From assembly GCA_031323845.1 (NCBI GenBank), contig JAVIYP010000006.1, forward strand, positions 10,223 through 74,222: DNA of 64,000 nucleotides, written 5' to 3'. This document shows positions 54,235 to 62,202 of this stretch, piece by piece. Both the position numbers and the translations under genes were made by a program. Positions within the stretch are counted from its first letter, which is position 1. The number at the start of each line of letters is the position of its first letter. Source of the stretch: PUPG01 sp031323845. Its GTDB lineage: Bacteria; Bacteroidota; Bacteroidia; Bacteroidales; UBA7960. The notes under the pieces were generated by a model. It did not search any database, had not been told where the DNA came from, and saw nothing but the letters and a program-made list of their open reading frames with translations.

Positions 54235-55230
54235 ATGAACAAAACGCTTCTTCTGGAACGGCTTATCAGGGGCGAACCTCTTGAAAAAACCCTGTTTTCG
54301 CCCATATTGATGCATTTTGCTGCCCGCCATGCGGGACAAACCTACGGTGCATTTGCTGCTGACCATAAGGTGCTGGTGGAGGCAAACATAAAAGCTATGA
54401 ACGATTTCGGTATGGACATGGTATCGCTGATATCGGATCCCTATCGCGAAACCGCTGCATTTGGCGCTCGGATCGAATTCCCTGCGGAAGAGGTGCCCAG
54501 GTGTACAGGCTGTGTGATCAAAACCCCGGACGACATTCACAAACTTGAAGTGCCTGACGTATACCGTAACGAACGTACGCTCGACCGCATCAAAGGAGCG
54601 GAAATGTATCAGCATCTGCTGAAGGGGGAGGTGCCGGTAATAGGCTGGATTGAAGGCCCCCTGGCAGAAGCGTGCGATCTTGCCGGTGTCTCTGACATGC
54701 TGATGATGCTCATGATGGACCCGGAGTCTTCCGAAGTGCTCCTGGACAAGTGCCTTGAGATGGCAAAGAACTTTTCCAAAGCGCAGCTTGACGCAGGTTG
54801 CCGCATCATTGGCATGGGTGATGCCGTGTGCTCTCAAATCGATGCAGGCACTTACGACACCTTTGTCCGCGACAGGCACAAAGAGATCATCTCCTTTGTT
54901 CATGAACACGGAGGCCTTGTAAAACTGCATATTTGCGGCAATATAACCCATCTTCTTCCATCCATCAGTGAGCTGCACGCCGACATTGTTGACCTCGACT
55001 GGCAGGTTGGCCCCGGGGAGGCCCGAAAAATACTTGGAGAAAAGGTGATATTGTGTGGCAATATCAATCCGGTGCTTGTGCAGGACCTTTCTGCCGAAGA
55101 GGTTTACAGCCAGGCAAAAGAGCTGGTTGACAGCCAGAAAGGACAGCGGTTCATCCTCTCTGCCGGATGTGAGATTACGGTGAACACGCCTGCTGACAAC
55201 CTCATGGCCATGAGAAGAGCATCAGAATAA
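54235..55230 (+). CDS. MtaA/UroD-superfamily corrinoid methyltransferase
   Basis: A 331-residue protein of the uroporphyrinogen decarboxylase superfamily, of the branch that moves methyl groups to or from corrinoid proteins (MtaA/MtbA type). The zinc ligands of that branch are all present with normal spacing: H232-x-C234 (LHICGN) and C312 (SAGCEI). Zinc activates a thiol acceptor or donor. It is not the haem enzyme: the surrounding genes encode a corrinoid protein and its activator. It begins 13 bp after the GH31 stop, almost certainly co-transcribed. The acceptor is unknown; coenzyme M would be unexpected in Bacteroidota. Confidence 0.85.
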   Translation: MNKTLLLERLIRGEPLEKTLFSPILMHFAARHAGQTYGAFAADHKVLVEANIKAMNDFGMDMVSLISDPYRETAAFGARIEFPAEEVPRCTGCVIKTPDDIHKLEVPDVYRNERTLDRIKGAEMYQHLLKGEVPVIGWIEGPLAEACDLAGVSDMLMMLMMDPESSEVLLDKCLEMAKNFSKAQLDAGCRIIGMGDAVCSQIDAGTYDTFVRDRHKEIISFVHEHGGLVKLHICGNITHLLPSISELHADIVDLDWQVGPGEARKILGEKVILCGNINPVLVQDLSAEEVYSQAKELVDSQKGQRFILSAGCEITVNTPADNLMAMRRASE

Positions 55231-55354
55231 TCATAACAAAAGCCTCTGTTTTGAAAAAACAAAGCATTTAAAAAACCCGGTAACACCAGGATCGCCTGAC
55301 ACGCACGGCAATCTGAACCGGAATACGTAAACTACAAATCAACAAACAGAACAC

Positions 55355-56038
55355 ATGAGCCCGTCTGAACTTTTAGCTCGCATTGCCCATTGCATTGAAT
55401 TCGGAAAAATCAACGGTCCGTCGCCCTATCCTCCGGATATGAAAGGGCAGGATGGCGCTGACGAGTACACACAACGGGCGCTGCAATCGGGTGTCAGTGC
55501 ACAGGACGTTCTGCTTAAGGGCCTGATCGTGGGAATGGAGAAGGTGGGAAAAAAATTCAGGGACAACCTGGTTTTTGTGCCCCAGGTGCTTATGTCGGCA
55601 AAAGCCATGAATACGGCTATGGTTCACCTGGAGCCTTATTTTTCATCCGGGGAGATAAAATCGCGGGGCACGTTCATTATCGGCACCGTGGCAGGCGACT
55701 TGCACGATATTGGAAAAAACCTGGTGTCCATGATCATGAAAGGCAATGGCTGGAAGGTTGTTGATCTGGGTATGGATGTCAGTACTGAAAAGTTCATGGA
55801 AAGCATCAGGCAACATCCTGAAGCTGTCGTCGGCCTGTCCGCCCTGCTTACCACCACTATGGTGAATATGCAAAAAACGGTGGAGCACATTAAAGCTGAG
55901 CTGCCCGGCACCCTTGTTGCCATTGGCGGGGCGCCTGTCACGCAGGCCTTTTGTGATCAAATCGGCGCCGACGTTTACTCTCCCGACCCCCAGGGGTTGG
56001 TGGAGTACCTCGATAATTTGAATGTATCGTTAAACTAG
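55355..56038 (+). CDS. Corrinoid (B12-binding) methyl-carrier protein
   Basis: A 227-residue protein of the MtaC/MtbC/MetH-fold family that carries a methyl group on cobalamin between two methyltransferases. The N-terminal helical cap (about 1-100, EYTQRALQSGVSAQDVLLKGL and GKKFRDNLVFVPQVLMSAKAM) precedes the Rossmann domain with the base-off/His-on motif D115-L-H117-D-I-G120, in which H117 coordinates cobalt. GLSALLTTTM and the IGGAPV loop are as in the family. It lies 124 bp after the MtaA-like gene, the largest gap within the module; no B12 riboswitch is seen there. Confidence 0.93.
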   Translation: MSPSELLARIAHCIEFGKINGPSPYPPDMKGQDGADEYTQRALQSGVSAQDVLLKGLIVGMEKVGKKFRDNLVFVPQVLMSAKAMNTAMVHLEPYFSSGEIKSRGTFIIGTVAGDLHDIGKNLVSMIMKGNGWKVVDLGMDVSTEKFMESIRQHPEAVVGLSALLTTTMVNMQKTVEHIKAELPGTLVAIGGAPVTQAFCDQIGADVYSPDPQGLVEYLDNLNVSLN

Positions 56039-56114
56039 TAGTGTTGACATGACACTAGTGCTGCCGGCATTTATGAGATCAGAGAAATCGCGGGCGCACA
56101 CAAAAACAAAGAAC

Positions 56115-57482
56115 ATGACAGGAAAAGAAAGAATCCGGAAAGCATTTACCTTAATGACTACTGACCAGACGCCGTGGGTGCCTTTTGCAGGAGTGCACTG
56201 TGCATTCCTGAGCGGCCTGCCGGCTGATGAATATCTAAAAAGCGAAGGGCATATAATCCGTGGCGTTGGCAGGGCCGTCGAGCTGTATGAACCTGACGGT
56301 ATTCCTGTGGTTTTTGACCTCCAGGTTGAAGCCGAAGTGCTGGGATGCCAGCTGAAGTGGGTCAGCGACAACCCTCCTGCCGTCGTATCTCATCCGCTGG
56401 CAGAAGGTCTAACCCTTGAGCAACTACCGGAATTCAACAAACAGCAGGGACGAATTCCTGTTTGTCTCTCCGCCGCAACCGAACTCAGGAAAAAATTCCC
56501 TGACATTGCCCTCTATGGCCTCGTAACCGGTCCGTTTACACTGGCCGTGCACCTGGCCGGCACAAACATCTTCATGCAGATGATGGAAGATCCCGAAACA
56601 GTGACTGAAATCCTGACCTATTGCAGTGGCATCACGAAAAAAATGGCCTCCTGGTATCTTGAAGCCGGATGCGATGTGATTGCCGTGGTTGACCCCATGA
56701 CCAGCCAGATCGACCCGGTGTCGTTTGAACAGTTTGTCAGTCATCCCATCAGTGATGTGTTTCAAAAGATCCGCGAACAACATGGACTCAGTTCATTTTT
56801 TGTGTGCGGATTTGCACAGCACAACATAGAAGCCATGTGTAAATGCCGGCCCGATAACATTTCCATTGACGAAAATATTCCGCTCGACTTTGTAAAGGAG
56901 ATGGCGGCGAAATACGGCCTGAGCTTCGGCGGCAACCTTAAGCTGACCTCGGTGCTTTCGCTGGGATCTGTTCAGGACGTTGAAAAACACACCCTGGAAA
57001 CCATGGAACTGGGTGGTGAAACTGGCTTTATCCTTGCGCCGGGCTGTGACCTTGTGATGGATACCCCTGTTGAAAACCTTCAGGCGGTTACCCAAACCGT
57101 ATTAAAGAGGCATCATGCTGTTGATTCACAGGAGGCGCAAAAAAATGTGCCCGAAACAGAACATGAAGCTTTTAAAAAACGATGGAAAAAGGATAAGGTC
57201 ATCATTGACATTATCACGCTCGATTCTTCCAGCTGTGCACCCTGCCAGTACATGTTTAAAGCCGTAACGCTGGCCGCAGAGGGTTTTGGCGACAAGGTCA
57301 TCTGCAAAGAAAACAGCATCAAAACAAAAGAAGGGCTGCAGCTGATGGAAGCCCTTGGCGTGCGTAATGTCCCGGTAACCGTAATTGACGGAGAGATCTG
57401 TTTTGTTTCACAAATACCTCCCAGGGCTGACTTAGAGGAAGCCATCAGGGAAAAACTCAGGCAAAAAGGCCTGATCCGGTAA
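56115..57482 (+). CDS. UroD-superfamily methyltransferase fused to a thioredoxin-like domain
   Basis: A 455-residue fusion. Residues about 1-335 are a second UroD/MtaA-type domain. At the place of the zinc motif H-x-C-G it has F229-V-C231-G, while the second cysteine is present (C311 in APGCDLVMD); one zinc ligand is therefore changed. Residues about 358-455 form a thioredoxin-like domain with C374-A-P-C377 and the cis-Pro segment RNVPVTV. The linker is charged (about 336-357). I chose the ATG at 56115 (MTGKERIRKA), which starts the UroD homology; the frame is open from 56049. It may be the substrate-side methyltransferase, with the redox domain serving or reducing its partners. That division of labour is inference. 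Confidence 0.8.
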   Translation: MTGKERIRKAFTLMTTDQTPWVPFAGVHCAFLSGLPADEYLKSEGHIIRGVGRAVELYEPDGIPVVFDLQVEAEVLGCQLKWVSDNPPAVVSHPLAEGLTLEQLPEFNKQQGRIPVCLSAATELRKKFPDIALYGLVTGPFTLAVHLAGTNIFMQMMEDPETVTEILTYCSGITKKMASWYLEAGCDVIAVVDPMTSQIDPVSFEQFVSHPISDVFQKIREQHGLSSFFVCGFAQHNIEAMCKCRPDNISIDENIPLDFVKEMAAKYGLSFGGNLKLTSVLSLGSVQDVEKHTLETMELGGETGFILAPGCDLVMDTPVENLQAVTQTVLKRHHAVDSQEAQKNVPETEHEAFKKRWKKDKVIIDIITLDSSSCAPCQYMFKAVTLAAEGFGDKVICKENSIKTKEGLQLMEALGVRNVPVTVIDGEICFVSQIPPRADLEEAIREKLRQKGLIR

Positions 57483-57495
57483 AACACATAACCTA

Positions 57496-58176
57496 ATGAT
57501 CAGGGTGCACACCTTCTCTTTTGACAGCCTTGGAATAACATCCGGTGATCTTGAAGAATTCATAGGATACTTTCCGGGAAGCAGCATGGCCGCGTTCACC
57601 GGGAGTTATGAGCAAGCGCTGTCAGAAGCTGCTGAACTTTGCCGTATCGAAGCCGGATACCGCTGTTTTGAAGATGTTTCGGTCGGCAACAGTTATGTGC
57701 TTCTGGACAACAAAAGATTGCTGACGGGCAAGCTGATCAATCAGCAATTAACCGGAGCTTCGGGCGCTGCGGTGTTTGTTTGCACCGCCGGAAGCAAGAT
57801 CACTGATGTCTCGAAACAGTATGCGGCTGACAACAATGAGCTGATGGCTTACCTGCTGGATGTGACAGGATCGGTTTGTGCCGAAAAGGCGGCTGACCTC
57901 CTGGAGGACAAATTGCTTGAAGAGCTGAGAGAAGAAGGCTACGGTCTCAGCAACCGATGCAGCCCGGGTTATTGCGGCTGGGATGTGGCCGAACAGCACA
58001 AGCTGTTTTCACTGCTTCCGGATAATTTTTGCGGTGTCAGCCTCACCGCATCCTCGCTGATGCATCCCATAAAATCCGTAAGCGGAATCATCGGATACGG
58101 ACCAAACGCCGGACTATCGGAACGACCCTGTCATCAATGCCGTCAAACACAATGCATATACAAAAAAGCAACCTGA
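57496..58176 (+). CDS. MetH-activation-domain-like protein (corrinoid reactivation)
   Basis: A 226-residue protein resembling the C-terminal, SAM-binding activation domain of cobalamin-dependent methionine synthase, which re-methylates oxidised cobalamin reductively. Similarity is clearest at R163-C-S-P-G-Y-C-G-W-D (about 163-172; MetH has R-x-A-P-G-Y) and GVSLTASSLMHPIKSVSGI (about 180-198). The C-terminus has three cysteines, C212-H-Q-C215-R-Q-T-Q-C220, which may bind a metal or an FeS cluster. It lies 13 bp after the fusion gene. No RamA-type ferredoxin activator is present, so this protein is the likely repair factor for the corrinoid protein. Confidence 0.78.
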   Translation: MIRVHTFSFDSLGITSGDLEEFIGYFPGSSMAAFTGSYEQALSEAAELCRIEAGYRCFEDVSVGNSYVLLDNKRLLTGKLINQQLTGASGAAVFVCTAGSKITDVSKQYAADNNELMAYLLDVTGSVCAEKAADLLEDKLLEELREEGYGLSNRCSPGYCGWDVAEQHKLFSLLPDNFCGVSLTASSLMHPIKSVSGIIGYGPNAGLSERPCHQCRQTQCIYKKAT

Positions 58177-58302
58177 CCCGGCCATATGGATGCCGTGACG
58201 GCAACCGGGCACGCTGACAGCGAACGACAACAGCAGAGGCGCCCGAACCGCTGTATATTCATTACCTTACATACATATTGTCGCATCAAAAAAAAAACAA
58301 TC

Positions 58303-59925
58303 ATGCTGACTTTGAAACTAAAACAATCAATCCTGCTATTGTTCATCCTGTTTGCTGCATGTATTCAGCAGTCCTGTGCTGACCGGCAAAAGCAGGACCG
58401 TAGCGAAAAACCCGACTGGAACAATGAAATCATTTACCATGTGATGCAGCGAAGTTTTTATGATTCGAGCGGGGACGGGCACGGTGATCTTAACGGCGTT
58501 GTCCAGAAGCTGGATTATCTTGAAGAACTGGGTGTTACCACCATTTTATTCCTGCCGCTTTACGAGTCAGACTTCTATCACAATTATTTTCCTATCGACT
58601 ATGAGCGTATCGACCCGCGTTACGGCACCATGGATGATTACCTGGCGTTTGTAAAAGCCGTGCACGACAGAGGTATGAAATTTATTATGGATATGGAAAC
58701 CCAGTATGTGCAAAATGGGAATCACTGGTTCGAAGATTCGTACAAAAACCCCGGGTCGCCCTATTCGGACTTTATTTATTACAGCGATGATGAGCAGCAC
58801 TATCCCGAACAATTTCTAAGGGCTTCGGGCGAAGAGTTATACACTTACCGGGCCTGGCCCGACCAGGAGTTGCACATCTTTCACCTTGATATGAATCATC
58901 AGACGGTGAAAGACTACATGAAGGATTACTATGCTTTCTGGGTTGACCCAAAAGGTGATGGCAGCCTTGAAGGCGGTGTGGACGGCTTCCGCATTGACCA
59001 CATTATGGATGACCTTGACTATAAAGGCATCTTTACGAACCTGTACACCGATTTCTGGAAACCTGTGTTCGATCATGTGAAAGCCATCAATCCAAATCTT
59101 TTTATTGTTGGTGAGCAGTCGAACTGGGCCTCCTATGGCGATGAGATGATGGAGAAAAGTGGTGCGGATGCCAGCTTTGGCTTCCTGGTGCGCTATGCTA
59201 TTGCAGATGCGATGATGTCAGACGCTGATGATGCACCCGGTGCTACCAATATTGCTCAATTCATAAAAAACACCCTTGACCACATACCGGACGATAAATT
59301 CTATGTTCACTTTATTGAAAACCATGACATTCCGAGGTGGGCAAGCGAAATGAAGGGGCATGAACGTAAAAAAAGATGCGGCGCAATACTCACCCTGCTG
59401 TTGCCCGGCATCCCATCCATATATTACGGCCAGGAACTGGGGGTCACGGGCAAGGTATACGACTGGAGTTACGATGTAAACCATATTCCGGTCAGGGAAG
59501 CCTTTCCGTGGACGCCCGATCCGAATGATAAGGGGATCGCTGCTTTCTATAAAGACACGGGGCCCTGGTGGGATGTCAGTTATTTCAACACCGGCAAGGC
59601 TGAAGCATTTGCCCTTTCCAAACAAAAAAACGACAAGAACTCACTTTGGCATCTGTACAAGGACCTTATTGAATTCAGGAAACAGACGCCGGCGCTTACA
59701 CACGGGGATTTTAACATCATCCGGCCCGGCGATGACAGGCTTTTTGCCTTTTCGCGAAGCAAGGGAGAAGAAAGCGTGCAGGTTTTTATGAACCTGTCAG
59801 AGAAACCCATGTCGGTTGATGTTATGAAGCTTGGCGATGTCCGGTTTATCGAAGATGCAGTCATCCTTGAGGGAGGCATACACCTGGATGCATACGGATT
59901 CGTGGTTTTTGCGGGAGGAATTTAA
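58303..59925 (+). CDS. GH13-family alpha-amylase-like lipoprotein
   Basis: With the start at 58303 the protein has 540 residues and a lipoprotein-type N-terminus (KQSILLLFILFAACIQQSC), so it is exported. The catalytic triad is complete: D232 (nucleophile, GFRIDHI), E271 (acid/base, IVGEQ) and D342 (ENHDIPR). Conserved region I is unusual: D130-M-E-T-Q134-Y135 instead of D-x-x-x-N-H, a change of two residues that line the -1 site in standard amylases. It lies 126 bp after the activator gene and ends overlapping the convergent U32 gene by 4 bp. It probably plays the SusG role, or trims a modified alpha-glucan. Confidence 0.88.
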   Translation: MLTLKLKQSILLLFILFAACIQQSCADRQKQDRSEKPDWNNEIIYHVMQRSFYDSSGDGHGDLNGVVQKLDYLEELGVTTILFLPLYESDFYHNYFPIDYERIDPRYGTMDDYLAFVKAVHDRGMKFIMDMETQYVQNGNHWFEDSYKNPGSPYSDFIYYSDDEQHYPEQFLRASGEELYTYRAWPDQELHIFHLDMNHQTVKDYMKDYYAFWVDPKGDGSLEGGVDGFRIDHIMDDLDYKGIFTNLYTDFWKPVFDHVKAINPNLFIVGEQSNWASYGDEMMEKSGADASFGFLVRYAIADAMMSDADDAPGATNIAQFIKNTLDHIPDDKFYVHFIENHDIPRWASEMKGHERKKRCGAILTLLLPGIPSIYYGQELGVTGKVYDWSYDVNHIPVREAFPWTPDPNDKGIAAFYKDTGPWWDVSYFNTGKAEAFALSKQKNDKNSLWHLYKDLIEFRKQTPALTHGDFNIIRPGDDRLFAFSRSKGEESVQVFMNLSEKPMSVDVMKLGDVRFIEDAVILEGGIHLDAYGFVVFAGGI

Positions 59926-61181
59926 TACGGGTCTGTTTCTGTTATCATGCTGAACACCTTATCTCCTCGCCTGACTGCTTCGGCCACTTTTACAGAACAA
60001 ACATCGCCCTTGCGCACCTGGGCTACTGCCTTGTCACTGAGGCGGATCTCCGTTGCCACCAGTTCCACCACGCCGGTAGTGGGGCCGGTGATCATCAGCT
60101 CCGTTCCGGCGGCCAGCTCCCGTGTTTCAAGGGTAATTTCAGCAACCCCAAGCTTTGAAAAATAATTGGTAACCTTACCCACATATTGCTTGCGTCTTGT
60201 TGCCTGCGAGCCATAACGATCGGCCCACTCCCCCATACGGCGACCAAGGTAGTAACCATCCCAGAAGCCCCTGTTGAAAACGGTTTCCAGGCGTTGTGTC
60301 CATGCCTCCACCATTTCACGGCTGTAGGTGCCGTCCAGAACCGCCTGCACAGCTTCCTTATAGCAACGGGTGGTTGTTTTCACATAATCCGCACTACGCC
60401 CACGCCCCTCGATCTTGAGGATTGCAGCCCCTGTATGAATGATCTTATCCAAAAAGCCGATAGTGCAAAGATCTTTGGGAGACATGATGTACTGATGATC
60501 AACCTCCAGCTCGTAGCCCTCCTCCTTGTCAGTAACCAGGTACGACCGGCGGCATAGCTGCAGGCAGGCTCCACGGTTGGCAGAAAAGTTCATGTTGTCA
60601 AGACTCAGGTAGCACTTGCCGCTCACTGCCATGCATAACGCCCCATGCACAAATATTTCGATGGCGATAAGTTCGCCGGAAGGCCCGGTGATCTGCTCCC
60701 GTTCAATACCCTTCACCAAATCATGAACCTGCCTGAGGTTCAGTTCACGCGCCAGCACCATCACATCAGCATAGTGAGCATAAGCGCGCACAGATTCCAG
60801 GTTCGTGATGTTACACTGAGTGGAAATATGAACCCTCACCCCCTGCTGGCGGGCATACTGCATGACCGACATATCAGAAGCAATGATGGCAGAAACCCCT
60901 GCTTCTTTCGCACGATCAACAATATGACGCATCTCAGCCAGCTCTTCATCGTATATGATCGTGTTAAGGGTGAGGTAAGACAAGGTATTGTGCTCGCGAC
61001 AGATGGCCACGATCTCATCAAGGTCTTCGATGGTAAAGTTCTTTGCCGAACGGCTTCGCATGTTTAATTTGCCGACACCGAAATAAACGGCATCAGCACC
61101 TCCCTGCATGGCAGCACGCAACGACTCAAAGGAGCCTGCAGGAGATAATACCCGGGGGGCTGGCAGAATATCTTTTTTCAC
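59922..61181 (-). CDS. Peptidase U32 family protein (TrhP/YegQ-like)
   Basis: A protein of about 420 residues. U32 signatures are present: GGADAVYFGVGKLNMRSRSAKNF near the N-terminus, EIFVHGALCMAVSGKCYLS and CLQLCRRSY, with several cysteines likely to ligate an FeS cluster, and KIEGRGRSADYVKTT. Members once called collagenases are now linked mainly to hydroxylation of tRNA uridine 34 (TrhP/RlhA type). The start is uncertain: a GTG at 61181 (MKKDILPAPRVLSPAG) fits the family better than the ATG at 61226. Confidence 0.85.
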   Translation of the reverse strand: MKKDILPAPRVLSPAGSFESLRAAMQGGADAVYFGVGKLNMRSRSAKNFTIEDLDEIVAICREHNTLSYLTLNTIIYDEELAEMRHIVDRAKEAGVSAIIASDMSVMQYARQQGVRVHISTQCNITNLESVRAYAHYADVMVLARELNLRQVHDLVKGIEREQITGPSGELIAIEIFVHGALCMAVSGKCYLSLDNMNFSANRGACLQLCRRSYLVTDKEEGYELEVDHQYIMSPKDLCTIGFLDKIIHTGAAILKIEGRGRSADYVKTTTRCYKEAVQAVLDGTYSREMVEAWTQRLETVFNRGFWDGYYLGRRMGEWADRYGSQATRRKQYVGKVTNYFSKLGVAEITLETRELAAGTELMITGPTTGVVELVATEIRLSDKAVAQVRKGDVCSVKVAEAVRRGDKVFSMITETDPY

Positions 61182-61341
61182 AACCAAATCATATAAATAT
61201 ACAACAGACCAGTTCTTATTGAACACCCGGCGATGTCACATCATCAGGCTCTTTTCCTTTCCGGCTAACGGACAAAACCGGCAGTTAAAAGAATGCGCCA
61301 TCTAAAAAAACAAGCGATATCCGGCGTTGCATCCCGGACAA

Positions 61342-62043
61342 TCATTGATAATTCATCCCAATAATGGCGCCAAGGTGTTGCTTCAGTTCTTGCTTCACCT
61401 GCTCAACAGCTACGGCCTCTCCAAGCTCCGCCTGCATTGAGGTGGCTTTCTTGTCGGTGAAACCACAGGGATTGATGAGGTCGAAGTAGCTCAGGTCGGT
61501 ATTGACGTTAAAGGCAAAGCCGTGCATGGTAACCCACCGGCTGCTGCGGATACCTATGGCGCAAATCTTCCGGGCCTTTGCCGGCAGTCCTGCATCAAGC
61601 CATACACCGGAAGCACCCTTCAGACGCTCACCTTTCAAACCATAGGCTGCAATAGTGCGTATGACCGCCTCTTCAAGGTTGGACACATACAGATGGATGT
61701 CAGGGGAAAAATTATCAAGGTCCAGTATAGGATATCCCACAATCTGACCCGGCCCATGATAGGTGATGTCTCCACCCCTGTTGATCTTGTAGTAGGTGGC
61801 CTCCTTTTGATGAAGTTCAAGCATGTTTACCAGCAGGTTGTTCTCTGAACCGTTTTTTCCAAGGGTGTACACATGCGGATGCTCACAAAACAGCAGGTAA
61901 TTCGAAGTGGGCTGCAGTTGCCCGGGGTTCGCCCTGTTGTGCATTTTCTGATCAACGATATCCTTGAACAACTTTTCCTGGTAATCCCACGCTTCCTTGT
62001 AGTCTATAACACCAAGGTCCTGAAATGAAACGGAATTATTCAT
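61342..62043 (-). CDS. lipB: Lipoyl(octanoyl) transferase LipB
   Basis: Moves an octanoyl group from acyl carrier protein to the lipoyl domains of 2-oxoacid dehydrogenases and the glycine cleavage system. The 233-residue enzyme shows RGGDITYHGPGQIVGYPILD (about 87-106), the lysine region WVTMHGFAFNVN near 174 and the catalytic Cys in LINPCGFTDKKATS near 190. Length is normal. It may serve the E1-containing complex encoded at 10084-12180. No lipA is adjacent. Confidence 0.95.
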   Translation of the reverse strand: MNNSVSFQDLGVIDYKEAWDYQEKLFKDIVDQKMHNRANPGQLQPTSNYLLFCEHPHVYTLGKNGSENNLLVNMLELHQKEATYYKINRGGDITYHGPGQIVGYPILDLDNFSPDIHLYVSNLEEAVIRTIAAYGLKGERLKGASGVWLDAGLPAKARKICAIGIRSSRWVTMHGFAFNVNTDLSYFDLINPCGFTDKKATSMQAELGEAVAVEQVKQELKQHLGAIIGMNYQ

Positions 62044-62054
62044 TTGTTGATTTG

Positions 62055-62202
62055 TTCGTTTTTTTTAAAAGAAGTATTTCCCTTTTCATGCTGAGCGTTA
62101 GCGAAGAAGCTGTTGGGAAGCCTAAAGATCCTTCACTTTGCCATGCTCCGTTCTGGACGACAAGGAGTTCTCTTCGAGCCTCCAACCTCAATCTTCCAGC
62201 CT
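62055..62202. other. Intergenic region with low-complexity repeat-like sequence
   Basis: Between lipB and pepD. It contains CATGCTGAGCG (near 62086) with AGATCCTTCACT downstream (near 62127), words resembling a dispersed intergenic repeat seen in many Bacteroidota, then pyrimidine-rich CCTCCAACCTC/CTTCCAGCCTC runs. No gene is evident. Confidence 0.35.

Noticed and set aside
54222..55354. Cobalamin riboswitch before the corrinoid genes
   Set aside because: I looked for a B12-box-like conserved core in the 13-bp and 124-bp gaps and saw none; the first gap is too short.
54235..57482. The UroD-like genes as haem biosynthesis (hemE)
   Set aside because: The zinc-type H-x-C/C motif in the first, the thioredoxin fusion in the second and the corrinoid neighbours all fit the methyltransferase branch.
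61182..61226. ATG at 61226 as start of the U32 protein
   Set aside because: The added N-terminus does not resemble the family, which begins close to the RVLSPAG segment; kept only as an alternative.
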